Shown piece after piece: positions 1 through 9,045 of a stretch of 34,305 bases of DNA (the first letter of the stretch is position 1; every line of letters starts with the position of its first letter). The position numbers and the translations under genes were made by a program. The notes under the pieces were generated by a model. That model saw nothing but the letters and a program-made list of their open reading frames with translations, was not told the origin of the DNA and did not search any database. Source of the DNA: Crocinitomicaceae bacterium (GTDB taxonomy: Bacteria; Bacteroidota; Bacteroidia; Flavobacteriales_D; Crocinitomicaceae); NCBI GenBank assembly GCA_023262855.1, contig JALQYQ010000057.1:1-34305 (forward strand). The letters run 5' to 3'.

Positions 1-15
1 ACAATAATTGAATAC

Positions 16-46
16 AAAAGGCGCTTAGGAAATTAAGCGCCTTTTT
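16..46. terminator. Intrinsic terminator of a gene left of the window
   Basis: A perfect 12-bp stem (16-27 with 34-45) with a 6-base loop is followed by a T run and then CG. The A tract on the left mirrors the T tract on the right, so it could stop transcription in both directions. It probably ends a gene lying left of the window and insulates the gene starting at 75. Confidence 0.85.
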
Positions 47-74
47 CGTTATTTCGTACTCAAACAAAAACAGC

Positions 75-719
75 ATGAGAGAAGAAGATTTATTAGACAG
101 CCAAGCAAAAGTTAAACGTGATTTCAAAGAATTTGATTTCCCAATAGATTTTAGATTCAAATTAGGGACAATTTCAAATGACTTTGTTGCTACTGATGTA
201 AACGGCAGAACGTTGGCATACGTGCGTCAAAAAATGTTCAAGCTGAAAGAAGCAATCATGGTATACGCTGAGGACAGTAAAACGAATTTATTGTATACGA
301 TAAGCGCTGATCGTATTATCGATTTCAATGCAAGTTATGAATTCAAGGATGCAAATGGATTTGTTTTGGGAAGTGTTGGCCGAAAAGGAATGCGCTCACT
401 TTGGAAAGCTCAATATGAGATTTTTGATACGGAGAAAAAACAAGAATATACGATTCGTGAAGAAAATCCATGGGCTAAAGTGTTTGATGTTTTATTGAGC
501 GAAGTTCCTTTATTAGGAATTTTTACGGGTTATTTGTTTAATCCAAAATATGGAATTGTCAATCAAAATGGTGAGACAGTTGCACGACTTTCAAAAGAAG
601 CTTCATTCTTTGGGCGTAAATTTAAATTGATAAAATTAGGCGAACTAAAAGATGGTGATTCGGAACGTTTATTGTTGGCATTAATGATGATGATGTTATT
701 AGAACGAAGAAGAGGATAA
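75..719 (+). CDS. LURP-one-related / phospholipid scramblase-like protein
   Basis: The 214-residue protein has no signal peptide. Its alternating strands (for example FRFKLGTISNDFVATDVNG near 26-44, then a segment with YVRQKMFKLKE and a GSVGRKGMRSLWKAQYEI stretch near 98-115) match the LURP-one-related/Tubby-like C-terminal fold shared with scramblases. Bacterial members have no firmly established biochemical role. A hydrophobic stretch near 138-155 and a Met/Leu-rich tail (ALMMMMLLERRRG) suggest membrane association. The ATG at 75 follows a terminator by about 30 bases, and a second terminator closes the gene, so it is probably transcribed alone. Family assignment rests on pattern recognition only. 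Confidence 0.65.
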   Translation: MREEDLLDSQAKVKRDFKEFDFPIDFRFKLGTISNDFVATDVNGRTLAYVRQKMFKLKEAIMVYAEDSKTNLLYTISADRIIDFNASYEFKDANGFVLGSVGRKGMRSLWKAQYEIFDTEKKQEYTIREENPWAKVFDVLLSEVPLLGIFTGYLFNPKYGIVNQNGETVARLSKEASFFGRKFKLIKLGELKDGDSERLLLALMMMMLLERRRG

Positions 720-724
720 ATTCG

Positions 725-754
725 AAAGCGTTGGCAAAAGTTGACGCTTTTTTT
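725..754 (+). terminator. Intrinsic terminator after the LURP-one-like gene
   Basis: A 7-bp stem (725-731 with 744-750) with a 12-base loop runs into a T tract at 748-754, right after the stop codon at 719. It separates the gene at 75-719 from the aminopeptidase gene. Confidence 0.7.
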
Positions 755-770
755 ATGTTATAATTAGTTT

Positions 771-2345
771 ATGAGAAAGTTGATTTCTGCTGCTTGTTGT
801 TGTGTAATGTTGAGTGTCTCAGCTCAAAACACCTCAATTGATGTAACTCATTACGGCTTAAAAATTCATTTAAACGATACATCAAATCGGATTTCTGTTA
901 CTGAACAAATTGAATTTTCTTGGATAGATACAAGCCAATTGGTACAATTTGATTTAGAAAGCACGCAGTCAAATGGAAAAGGAATGCTCGTTTCATCTGT
1001 ATTCGATCAATCTAAATCAATTTCGTATAAACAAGTTGGTGAATTGCTAATTCTTGATGACTTAAAAGCAGCCGGCAGAAAACAAATTTCTCTTGTAATT
1101 AATTATGCTGGAATACCATCCGACGGATTGGTCATTAGTGCGAATAAATACGGAGAAAGAACATTTTTCGGGGATAATTGGCCCAATCGTGCGCACTTGT
1201 GGTTTGCGTGTAATGATCATCCATCAGACAAAGCAACTATTTCATATAGCGTTACAGCACCGAAGTACTATGAAGTAATTGCAAACGGAGAACAACTTAA
1301 TAGAATTGATATAAACGAGCATGAAGCTACAACTTCTTTTAGTTCAAACATTGTCTTACCAACAAAAGTAATGGTTATTGGAGTGGCTAATTTTGACAGC
1401 AAAAAAGTGGCAAATCCATTGTCTCCCATTGAAATTAGTTTGTGGGTTTATCCTCAAAACAGTGAAAAAAGCTTCTACGATTTAGAACTCGCAAAGGATA
1501 TTTTTAATTATTATATTTCTTGGATTGGCCCTTATGAATATGAAAAATTAGCAAATGTTCAGTCAACCACGCGCTTTGGTGGAATGGAAAATGCTGGTTG
1601 TATTTTTTACGACGAAAACGCCTTCAATGGAAGAAGAACGAGCGAATCGTTAATTGCGCATGAAATAGCGCATCAATGGTTCGGTAATTCTGCATCAGAA
1701 TCTGATTGGCAGCACATTTGGTTGAGTGAAGGCTTTGCAACGTATTTTACGGATTTGTACTTGGAGCAGAAATATGGAACCGAACGAATGCAAAAACAAT
1801 TGGCGAAAGAGCGAGCTGATGTCATTCAATTTTACAGGCAATATCCGCATCCAATTGTTGATTCAACGTATGAGAATTTAATGGATTTGCTTAATGAAAA
1901 TTCCTACCAAAAAGGAGCTTGGGTTTTGCATATGTTGCGCAATAGAATAGGGGATGAACTTTTTCATCAATCCATTGTGGCTTATTATGAAAAATTCAGA
2001 TTATCCAATGCCACTAGCCAAGATTTCATTCAAGTTGTTCAGGAAGTTTGTCAACAAGATTTAAATACATTTTTTAATGAATGGTTGTTTCAAAGTGGTC
2101 ATCCGCAATTAAAAATTGGAAAAAAAATTAAGGGAAAATCAATTAAACTATCAATTCAACAAGTTCAAAAGGAGCATTTTACAGATATTCCAATTACAGT
2201 GGAAATTACTTTTGAGGATGGGAGCAAGTTGCAGGAGCAATTCAAATTAACAGGGAAGACCAATGTGTTTAATTTTAAATACAGCAAAAAAATCACACAA
2301 ATTCTAATTGATCCAAATGTGCAATTGCTCTTTGAAGAAAAATAG
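771..2345 (+). CDS. Secreted M1 family zinc aminopeptidase
   Basis: The 524-residue protein starts with a signal peptide (cleavage after about residue 19, SVSAQ). The M1 (gluzincin) signature is complete: substrate-binding GGMEN at 270-274, zinc motif HEIAH with H297, E298 and H301, third zinc ligand E320 exactly 18 residues later, and the transition-state tyrosine in SYQKGAW at Y379. It should cleave N-terminal residues from peptides in the periplasm or outside the cell. It is shorter than aminopeptidase N (about 850-900 residues) and lacks the large helical C-terminal domain, ending in a small beta-rich segment, which is common among Bacteroidota members. Natural substrate is unknown. It converges with the kinase gene, with 4 bases between the stops. 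Confidence 0.93.
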   Translation: MRKLISAACCCVMLSVSAQNTSIDVTHYGLKIHLNDTSNRISVTEQIEFSWIDTSQLVQFDLESTQSNGKGMLVSSVFDQSKSISYKQVGELLILDDLKAAGRKQISLVINYAGIPSDGLVISANKYGERTFFGDNWPNRAHLWFACNDHPSDKATISYSVTAPKYYEVIANGEQLNRIDINEHEATTSFSSNIVLPTKVMVIGVANFDSKKVANPLSPIEISLWVYPQNSEKSFYDLELAKDIFNYYISWIGPYEYEKLANVQSTTRFGGMENAGCIFYDENAFNGRRTSESLIAHEIAHQWFGNSASESDWQHIWLSEGFATYFTDLYLEQKYGTERMQKQLAKERADVIQFYRQYPHPIVDSTYENLMDLLNENSYQKGAWVLHMLRNRIGDELFHQSIVAYYEKFRLSNATSQDFIQVVQEVCQQDLNTFFNEWLFQSGHPQLKIGKKIKGKSIKLSIQQVQKEHFTDIPITVEITFEDGSKLQEQFKLTGKTNVFNFKYSKKITQILIDPNVQLLFEEK

Positions 2346-2349
2346 ATCC

Positions 2350-3492
2350 TTAAAAAATCAGTTTAATAATTGTTCCTTCAACTGTTGAATGCACAATTAA
2401 TTTACCATCGATTTGATCGGTTAATCCTTCCATTAAATCATATCCCGTCCCATTGGTAGCATAATTTTCAGGAAGTCCAGGTCCATTGTCTTGAATCATC
2501 AATTCACAATTATCACTTTCATTTTTATGCAAACGAATTGATAATTTGTTCACATGATCTTCGCTAAAGGCATATTTATAGCAGTTTGTTAAGATTTCAT
2601 TCACGATTAACGAACAAGGAACGGCTTTATCCACGTCAATGTTTATTTCATCTAATTCCAATTCAAGTTGAATCGTCAAATTATGCCCATACGTGTCATT
2701 CAAATTTGCTACAAGCGTGCGAATGAACTCACTGAAATTTGCCTCTTGGTAGTTTTGTGAATTGTACATCGAATGCTGCAGGGTAGACAAAGAGAAGGTT
2801 TTTAAAAGAATATTATTGAACAATTCTTTGTGATAGTCATCTTTCACACGAAATGATTCATTGCGAATCAATGCTGTTATTACGGCTAAGTTATTTTTTA
2901 CACGATGATTAATTTCAGCAATTAACACTGATTTTTCTTTGACTAATTTTTCAAGTTCATCACGATATTGATTTTTTTCTTTTGTTTCAAGCGTTAAAAT
3001 CAGCAGCTGTGTTAGCGCTAAAGCGAAATGCTGTTCGTCATTTGTCCATACTCGAATTTCATCGGTGTTTTCAAAACAAACGATTCCTTTGAATTTTCCA
3101 CCAGATAAAATAGGAACTTCCATCATGGAGAAAATTTTATTCGGAATCAAATAATTGTCAACGAGTTCTGAATTAAACGCTTCTTCTTGTGCTCTAGTAC
3201 TAATTATAATGTCTGTTCGACTAATGTGATTAAAGTAAACTGGATAATCTTCTTTATTTAAAAATCCTACATAACTGAATGAGTCTTTATCTCGTTCATA
3301 AGCCGATAAACAAGAAAGTTTTGAAAAATCATCATCGATTAGCCATGCATTGACTCTGTTTATTTTTAAAAAATGAGAGGCACTGTAAAGAATTTCATTA
3401 GCCATGGCTTCTGCATTACCTTCTCCAATATGAATACTTTTAGACAAGCCTTCAATTACTTCAAGGAAAATGGAAGAGCGGTTAATGGGCAT
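2350..3492 (-). CDS. GAF-domain sensor histidine kinase (HisKA_2 type)
   Basis: The 380-residue cytoplasmic protein has an N-terminal GAF sensor domain (about 20-165), a short coiled linker (about 170-190), a HisKA_2 dimerisation/phosphoacceptor segment with the H box EINHRVKNN (H196) and a C-terminal HATPase domain with an N box (NEILTNCYKYAF), a G1 box (DNGPGLP) and a G2-like GTGYDLM. HisKA_2 kinases typically pair with single-domain or antiterminator-type response regulators; none is adjacent. No transmembrane segment is visible, so the signal is probably cytosolic. The ligand of the GAF domain cannot be told from sequence. The ATG at 3492 gives a complete GAF domain; no clear promoter box was found upstream. 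Confidence 0.9.
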   Translation of the reverse strand: MPINRSSIFLEVIEGLSKSIHIGEGNAEAMANEILYSASHFLKINRVNAWLIDDDFSKLSCLSAYERDKDSFSYVGFLNKEDYPVYFNHISRTDIIISTRAQEEAFNSELVDNYLIPNKIFSMMEVPILSGGKFKGIVCFENTDEIRVWTNDEQHFALALTQLLILTLETKEKNQYRDELEKLVKEKSVLIAEINHRVKNNLAVITALIRNESFRVKDDYHKELFNNILLKTFSLSTLQHSMYNSQNYQEANFSEFIRTLVANLNDTYGHNLTIQLELELDEINIDVDKAVPCSLIVNEILTNCYKYAFSEDHVNKLSIRLHKNESDNCELMIQDNGPGLPENYATNGTGYDLMEGLTDQIDGKLIVHSTVEGTIIKLIF

Positions 3493-3608
3493 TGTTCAGT
3501 GATCGATTACAATTACGAAGTGAATGTACGAAAAGGAATGATTACTGCAAGTGAAAATTAACAATTGAGTATTTTTTGTTGTGGTTTCGTCTAAAAACGA
3601 ACAGAATT

Positions 3609-4409
3609 TTACTTAATTTTTGAAAATACAACATCAACACGTCTGTTTAATTGACGACTTTCTTCATCGTATTCTTCCACTCTTGGCATTGTATTGCTAA
3701 AACCTTCATATTTTAATCGAGTAGGGGAAATACCTTGACTAACAAGCATGGAATAAACGGCATAAGCCCGAGCACTTGAAAGCAACGGATCATTGGCGCA
3801 ACAAACATGGCCTCGAATAAATGCAAAAGCCTTTGGATTAGCACTTAGAAAATCATATAATCTCCAAATTTCATTTTCCGAACCAGGCAATAAAACATCT
3901 TGTCCTGGAACAAATTGAATGTCCAAAACAATTGCGTCGGAACCGTTTGAAGTTAAACTATCTAAATTTACCTTTTCAAATTTGTTGGTTGAAAGTGTTG
4001 AAGGTTCCGCAATTGGGACAGGGTTAGAAAACGTGTAAGAAACATCAACTCTTCTCCATTGGTGATAATTTTTTACAGTTTTTACGATTGGGTACTCTTC
4101 TCCCACTGATTTTTTTGATGCGGCTTGAATTCCTTTGTTTTGAAAGTAATTATCAACGGTTTGAAGTCGATTGTTTGCTAATTCACGATTCATTTCTACA
4201 CTTCCCGTGGTATCACAGTAAGCATTAATTGAACTTATTGTCAAATTGGCTCCAGAAACAACATTGAGGAGAGAATCCAGTGATTTTTTACTTTGACTTG
4301 TTAAGGAATAATCACCTAGATGAAAGTATAGATGAAGTGTTTTTGATGTTTCTTGTGCTGAACATGTAACACCTGCTAAAGAGATAATAAGGAATAGTAA
4401 CTTTTTCAT
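3609..4409 (-). CDS. Secreted tandem OmpA-like protein with HVCC motif (second gene of pair)
   Basis: The 266-residue protein has a signal peptide (cleavage near SAQ, 17-19) and two OmpA/MotB-like units. The first (about 22-125) carries YCDTTGS and ends in QWRRVDV; the second (about 155-264) carries GHVCC (200-204) and ends in NRRVDVVF. OmpA-like domains bind peptidoglycan through an Asp in GHTD and an Arg in NRRV. Here the Arg is kept, but the Asp position of the second unit is replaced by a Cys pair (C203, C204). It lies 29 bases downstream of a paralogue with the same layout, so the two are probably one operon. The role may be cell-wall attachment or a periplasmic redox or metal function; this is not settled by the sequence. 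Confidence 0.8.
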   Translation of the reverse strand: MKKLLFLIISLAGVTCSAQETSKTLHLYFHLGDYSLTSQSKKSLDSLLNVVSGANLTISSINAYCDTTGSVEMNRELANNRLQTVDNYFQNKGIQAASKKSVGEEYPIVKTVKNYHQWRRVDVSYTFSNPVPIAEPSTLSTNKFEKVNLDSLTSNGSDAIVLDIQFVPGQDVLLPGSENEIWRLYDFLSANPKAFAFIRGHVCCANDPLLSSARAYAVYSMLVSQGISPTRLKYEGFSNTMPRVEEYDEESRQLNRRVDVVFSKIK

Positions 4410-4438
4410 GAAATGAATAACTTGTAAAAGAAATATGG

Positions 4439-5260
4439 TTACATTCCAGTAAATTTGATATCGACCCTTCTATTGCGTTGACGATCACTGTCGTTCAATT
4501 CTGGTGTTACCAATGGTTCTTTATTTGACATTCCAATGAAATCAAGTCGTGATTTTTCAATTCCAAGTTTGATTAATTCCTTGTAAACACGTTTTGCTCT
4601 TTTTTTAGACATACGCATGTTTTTACCGCAACAAACGTGCCCTCGAATAAGAATATGAGCTCCACTATTTTTCACTAAGAAGTTGGCTAGATTGTGTATT
4701 TCCTTTAAGCTTTTTTCATCCAAATTTGCAGTTCCTTCGAAAAATTCAACGTTTAAAATGTAGGGTGTTGCATTATCTAAGGATGCCAGAATTTTATGAT
4801 GATTTGTATCGCGAGCAATTGGCTCAGGTTCAATTTTCGGGGAAGTGCTTGTGTCAATCGGATTAGATTGCGTGGAAACCGGAATGATATTTTCATAATA
4901 AACATCTACACGTCTCCAGTTTAAATAGGATTGAGCATCGTATATTCTGTTTAAACCTTGAGCCACTTTAGGAATAGCACTATTGTTACCAATGGATAAT
5001 TGATGTGAAATAAATTCTAACCGTTTTTTTGCGAGCGAATCATTATAGCGCGTTGATCCAATTGAATCTGTGTAGGCATATACCTTTAAAATGGAAATTT
5101 CATTCTTTTCGAATTTTTCTTTGAAAAGAATTAGCTGGTTTTGAGAGTAAATTGTTGGAACACTTTGATTTCGATCAAAATAGAATGATTTTATAGTTGT
5201 TTGTGAATATCCGAAAACACAAATGAAGAGCACTAAACTATGTAGAATTAACTGTTTCAC
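4439..5260 (-). CDS. Secreted tandem OmpA-like protein with HVCC motif (first gene of pair)
   Basis: The 273-residue protein begins with a signal peptide (MKQLILHSLVLFICVFGYSQ) and has two OmpA-like units joined by a Pro/Ser/Thr linker (about 127-150). Unit one (about 21-122) contains AYTDSIGS, close to the classical GHTDxxG, and ends NWRRVDV (114-120). Unit two (about 165-271) contains GHVCCG (207-212) and ends NRRVDIKF. It is clearly paralogous to the gene just downstream. The start is a GTG at 5258-5260; no ATG is available that keeps the signal peptide. A terminator at 5295-5325 separates it from the M16 genes upstream, so it must have its own promoter; an imperfect TACATTTTTG lies between, but no good -33 box. 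Confidence 0.8.
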   Translation of the reverse strand: MKQLILHSLVLFICVFGYSQTTIKSFYFDRNQSVPTIYSQNQLILFKEKFEKNEISILKVYAYTDSIGSTRYNDSLAKKRLEFISHQLSIGNNSAIPKVAQGLNRIYDAQSYLNWRRVDVYYENIIPVSTQSNPIDTSTSPKIEPEPIARDTNHHKILASLDNATPYILNVEFFEGTANLDEKSLKEIHNLANFLVKNSGAHILIRGHVCCGKNMRMSKKRAKRVYKELIKLGIEKSRLDFIGMSNKEPLVTPELNDSDRQRNRRVDIKFTGM

Positions 5261-5294
5261 TGTTTTTTATACGGTCGACAAAAATGTAGGTTAC

Positions 5295-5325
5295 AAAAAA
5301 AGGTGCTTAAAATTAAGCACCTTTT
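5295..5325 (-). terminator. Intrinsic terminator of the M16 peptidase operon
   Basis: A near-perfect palindrome (5298-5310 with 5313-5325) is flanked by an A run on its left, which is a T run on the minus strand after the stem. It lies 20 bases past the stop of the M16 gene at 5345. The opposite flank is TTTT then CG, so it could also work in the other direction. Confidence 0.85.
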
Positions 5326-5344
5326 CGTTTTGTAAATTTAAATC

Positions 5345-7426
5345 CTATTTGAATTTCGAGATGTCAACTTTTCCATTAACTGTAATAGAAGTTGTTTTAC
5401 CACTAAAAGTAACTTCTCCTACAGACAATGTCATCGTGTGAGGGAATAATAATCCATTCACATCTTTGAAATCTGAGTAAGTAGCTGTAGTTTCAACTGT
5501 TTCTTCACCGTCTTTTTGAATTGAAATAGATTTAACTTTCATGAAACTTTTCGTATTATAATAATCGAACGTTTCTGTTTCACCATCGTTCCATTTCAAG
5601 ACATACATATCAACACCATCAACATTTTCAATTCCAACAAGTTCATATTTCATTCCAGTTGAAACATAGTTTAATTCAGGAAACAAACCAACAGATTTTT
5701 TCTTAGCAGCGATTTCTTTTTCTGTTAATTCTTTTTGACCTGTTTGCATGTTAGTTGAAGAACCAGCAGATCCATCAAAGTATGATTTTTGTAAAACCAT
5801 TCCTTGACCTTCCAATTTTTGTCCCTCCGTAGAAGGTGCAACCCAAACTTTCGTGTTTTTCAAAGGGAAAGGAATTTGAGACATTGAAAGTTCTGTTTCT
5901 TCCATAACTGATTTGATTTTTTTCAATTTTTTCGCAGCAGCTTTTTTAGATGTAGTTTTTGTAACAGCGTAGATGTACTTGTCGATCAACTCCTCTTTTG
6001 TAATATCAGCTGCTTTCATTTCTTTAACTTCGTTTCCGAAAGCATCAAGAAACTCAATTTTTCCGTCAGCATCAAATTGTTTTAAACGCTCAACAATTTC
6101 TTCATTTCCAACAACAACGATGTTACAATTTTTAGCAGTAAAATATTGTTGCGCCATTGTCAAAATATCTTCTTTGTTAATTGCTTCCAATCGTTTCAAA
6201 TAACTTTGGTAGTAATCTTTGTTCAAGTTGTTTTTGATGATATTCAACGCGAATCGGGCAATCGTTTGAGGATTTTCTAACGAACGAGAGAAACCACCAG
6301 CCATCGACGATTTTGTTAAGTTCAATTCGTCATCTGTTACATAACCATTGGTAATTCTGTCTAATTCAAATAAGATTTGTGCGATTGCAGAATCACTAAC
6401 ATCATTTCTGAAATTTCCACCAATTGATAACCATGAACCGTCTTCAGTGACATTTAAAGTTGAATAACATCCGTAAGTATAAGCTTTGTCCTCACGTAAA
6501 TTTTGCATTAAACGTGTTCCAAATCCACCGCCACCGAAAACACCGTTCAATACAGTTAATGGCAATTGATTTTGATTTCCTGTGCGAATATCAAGGGGGA
6601 AAGATACTTGAATTACAGATTGAACAGCTCCTGGTTTTTTAACAAAAATCACACGATTTCCTTTGTTGAATTCACCTTTTCCTACTTCTTGTTTATAAGG
6701 CGCAATTCCAGATGATTTTGCAAAGTACTTGTTTACTAATTGTGTAGCTTGTTCTTTCGTAATATCACCTACAATTACCATGTAACTTCCTTTCGTAGTG
6801 AAAATTGCTTTATAGTAATTTACAATGTCATCACGTGTAATGTTCTTTAAGCTTTCCTCCGTCATCACATCTCCATAAGGATGATTTGGGAAATTAACTT
6901 TGCGCTCTACGTTATCAGCCATTGTTCCAGGATCTGATTTTGCAGACATTAAGTTTGACTCATTTTGTTTTTTTACACGGTCAAATTCGCTTTCTGGGAA
7001 GTTAGCATTATAAAATACATCTGACATCAATTCCAAACCTTTGTTCATGTGCTTAGTTAAACATGACAAATACAAATTGCTTTCAGAAGCTTCCAACGTA
7101 GCACCGATATAATCTTTTTCACCATCCAATTTATCTTTTGTGCGAGCTGAAGTTCCAGATAAAATTAAAGAACCTGCCAATTCAGATAAACCTGCTTTGT
7201 TTCCTTCGGTAATTGGGTCAGAGCCCATCACGAAATTGAAAGCAACTTTTGGTAATTTGTGATTTTCAGATAGAATTACAGTAATTCCTGTTTCAGTTGT
7301 AAAAACTTCTGAATCCTTAATATTAATGGTTGGCGCTTTTGCAGCTGCAGGGCGCACTGAACGATCCAATTGACCGAAAAGAACTGCTGGAACTAAAAGT
7401 CCTGTTAAAATAAATAACTTTTTCAT
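5345..7426 (-). CDS. Secreted M16-like protein, inactive subunit with extra C-terminal domain
   Basis: The 693-residue protein has a signal peptide (MKKLFILTGLLVPAVLFGQ). Residues about 35-465 form an M16 (pitrilysin/insulinase) two-lobe fold, but the zinc motif HxxEH is replaced near residues 80-86, where GLSELAGSL stands for GLxHxxEHL. It is therefore expected to be catalytically dead and to build the second half of the chamber, as in heterodimeric M16B peptidases. Residues about 490-693 add a beta-rich domain resembling the end of LolA/lipoprotein-sorting-like proteins (GVDMYVLKW, YSDFKDVNGLLFPHTM). The ATG at 7426 fits the signal peptide better than the TTG two codons earlier. It follows the active subunit gene by 8 bases in one operon. 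Confidence 0.88.
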   Translation of the reverse strand: MKKLFILTGLLVPAVLFGQLDRSVRPAAAKAPTINIKDSEVFTTETGITVILSENHKLPKVAFNFVMGSDPITEGNKAGLSELAGSLILSGTSARTKDKLDGEKDYIGATLEASESNLYLSCLTKHMNKGLELMSDVFYNANFPESEFDRVKKQNESNLMSAKSDPGTMADNVERKVNFPNHPYGDVMTEESLKNITRDDIVNYYKAIFTTKGSYMVIVGDITKEQATQLVNKYFAKSSGIAPYKQEVGKGEFNKGNRVIFVKKPGAVQSVIQVSFPLDIRTGNQNQLPLTVLNGVFGGGGFGTRLMQNLREDKAYTYGCYSTLNVTEDGSWLSIGGNFRNDVSDSAIAQILFELDRITNGYVTDDELNLTKSSMAGGFSRSLENPQTIARFALNIIKNNLNKDYYQSYLKRLEAINKEDILTMAQQYFTAKNCNIVVVGNEEIVERLKQFDADGKIEFLDAFGNEVKEMKAADITKEELIDKYIYAVTKTTSKKAAAKKLKKIKSVMEETELSMSQIPFPLKNTKVWVAPSTEGQKLEGQGMVLQKSYFDGSAGSSTNMQTGQKELTEKEIAAKKKSVGLFPELNYVSTGMKYELVGIENVDGVDMYVLKWNDGETETFDYYNTKSFMKVKSISIQKDGEETVETTATYSDFKDVNGLLFPHTMTLSVGEVTFSGKTTSITVNGKVDISKFK

Positions 7427-7434
7427 CGTCAATA

Positions 7435-8904
7435 TTATTTAGTTTCTTTTGGTAAATAATGCAAGATTACTCGAGCATCTTGTGTTAAATATTTTTTTGC
7501 AACACGCAAAATGTCTTCACGCGTAACTTTCATATAGCCTTCTAATTGTGTATTCACTCGGCTTGCCGAACCATAATAAACATGATTATCTGCTAAGTTT
7601 TCAGCAACACCTGCAATTGATGAATTCGAAGAAACAAGATCGTTTTCAATTTTGTTTCTTACTTTCTCAAACTCTTCTTGAGAGATCAATTCAGTTTTCA
7701 TCAATTCGATTTGTGCATCAAATTCCATTTGAATAGAATCTAAGCTAACACCATTTGCAGCAATCGCAGCGAAAATACCAACACCTGCATCTTCTAAACC
7801 ATAGTTAAATGAAAACGCGAATGTTGCCATTTCTTTTTTCTCAACAATCGATTTATTGATGCGCGAACTTGCTCCACCAGATAATACTTCGTTCATCATT
7901 TCCAATGCATAGACATCTGGATCCGTTTGAGCAGGGAATTTATAACCCATGAACAATGCTGGTAATTGAATATTGTCGTAAACTACATCTTTGATAACAC
8001 CATTTAATTTTTCAGTATCTTTTGTAGGACGTGGAATGTCAACAGGTTTACTAGCCATTGTAGTAATCAATTTTTTCGCTTCAGGATTTTTTGAATTCAT
8101 GAAATCCTTTGCGTCAAATTTTGATTTTGCAATCCCATAACGCTTTTCGAAATCTGCATCTGACAGATTTTCAAAATCACGGAACAAGTTAATTGCTTGA
8201 CCTTTTGGAATTGAACCGTAGTATTTATCAATCCATTTTTTCGTTTCAGCGATGTTTAAATCACCAGCAATCGACAAAGTAGCATTTTGAGGAACATAAA
8301 ACGTTTTGTAGAAATTTACATAATCCTCTTCTTGCGCCGCATCTAAGTGTTCCATACTTCCGATTGGTACCCAATTGTAAGGGTGAACAGTAAACATACG
8401 TTTGAACATCTCCGTGATGAAAGAAGCGTAAGGTTGATTGTCAACACGCTGACGTTTTTCTTCTTTAACAACGCTGCGTTGAGTCTCGATTCCTGTATTA
8501 TCAACTTTTGCATGCAATAAACGTTCACTTTCTAACCATAAACCAAGTTCAAGTTGATTAGAAGGAAGAATTTCGTAATAATATGTTCTGTCTTGAGAAG
8601 TGTTTGCATTAAGCGTTCCACCGTTTTTTTCAACAAGTTCAGAGTATTCACCACGACCAATATTGGCTGATCCTTCAAACAACAAATGTTCAAAGAAGTG
8701 AGCGAAACCAGTTCTTTCCGGGTTTTCATTTTTCGAACCAACATGGTACAAAATAGAAACTGCAACATTTGGTGTTGAGTGTTCCTCATGCAAAATTACA
8801 TGGATGCCATTCGGAAGATCATACTCAACGTATTCAATCTTCTTCTGTGCTTGAGTTGATAAAGCAACAAATGCCAATAACCCAGTTACGATTGTTTTTT
8901 TCAT
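7435..8904 (-). CDS. Secreted M16 family zinc peptidase, active subunit
   Basis: The 489-residue protein begins with a signal peptide ending in TQAQ (residue 20). The inverted zinc motif HFFEH sits at 69-73 (H69, E72, H73), and the third ligand is E149, 76 residues after H73, the same spacing as in the third M16 gene of this window. It should degrade short peptides in the periplasm or at the cell surface, probably as a heterodimer with the catalytically dead protein encoded 8 bases downstream. A near-consensus -7 box (TAACTTTC on the minus strand, about 8936-8943) lies in the gap shared with the divergent gene at 9046. The specific substrate is unknown. Confidence 0.92.
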   Translation of the reverse strand: MKKTIVTGLLAFVALSTQAQKKIEYVEYDLPNGIHVILHEEHSTPNVAVSILYHVGSKNENPERTGFAHFFEHLLFEGSANIGRGEYSELVEKNGGTLNANTSQDRTYYYEILPSNQLELGLWLESERLLHAKVDNTGIETQRSVVKEEKRQRVDNQPYASFITEMFKRMFTVHPYNWVPIGSMEHLDAAQEEDYVNFYKTFYVPQNATLSIAGDLNIAETKKWIDKYYGSIPKGQAINLFRDFENLSDADFEKRYGIAKSKFDAKDFMNSKNPEAKKLITTMASKPVDIPRPTKDTEKLNGVIKDVVYDNIQLPALFMGYKFPAQTDPDVYALEMMNEVLSGGASSRINKSIVEKKEMATFAFSFNYGLEDAGVGIFAAIAANGVSLDSIQMEFDAQIELMKTELISQEEFEKVRNKIENDLVSSNSSIAGVAENLADNHVYYGSASRVNTQLEGYMKVTREDILRVAKKYLTQDARVILHYLPKETK

Positions 8905-9032
8905 TGATAAATAGGATTTATATCACGTGCAAAGAAAGTTAGATTTTTTGAATTTCGAAGCCTTTGGTGATATACGGATGATTCTTTGTGCAAGTGGTTT
9001 GTTTAAAGGATTTCCTTTGGCAAGAAAATTGC

Positions 9033-9040
9033 TAACTTTG
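9033..9040 (+). promoter_or_regulatory. Candidate -7 promoter box, TAACTTTG
   Basis: The octamer matches the Bacteroidota -7 consensus TAnnTTTG exactly and ends five bases before the ATG at 9046. No TTG box lies at the usual distance upstream (nearest TTTG boxes are 13 and 31 bases away), so support is moderate. If used, the mRNA would be leaderless or nearly so. Confidence 0.45.
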
Positions 9041-9045
9041 AGTCG

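Noticed and set aside
3373..3561. Plus-strand reading frame opposite the kinase gene
   Set aside because: It lies almost wholly opposite the N-terminal GAF domain of a convincing kinase; no promoter or family match.
4439..5260. Frameshift or truncated OmpA gene
   Set aside because: Both paralogues keep full two-unit layouts and signal peptides; the HVCC change is shared, so it is not a degradation artefact.
8343..8789. Two minus-strand reading frames inside the active M16 gene
   Set aside because: They overlap the M16 gene in another frame, have no signature and no separate promoter.
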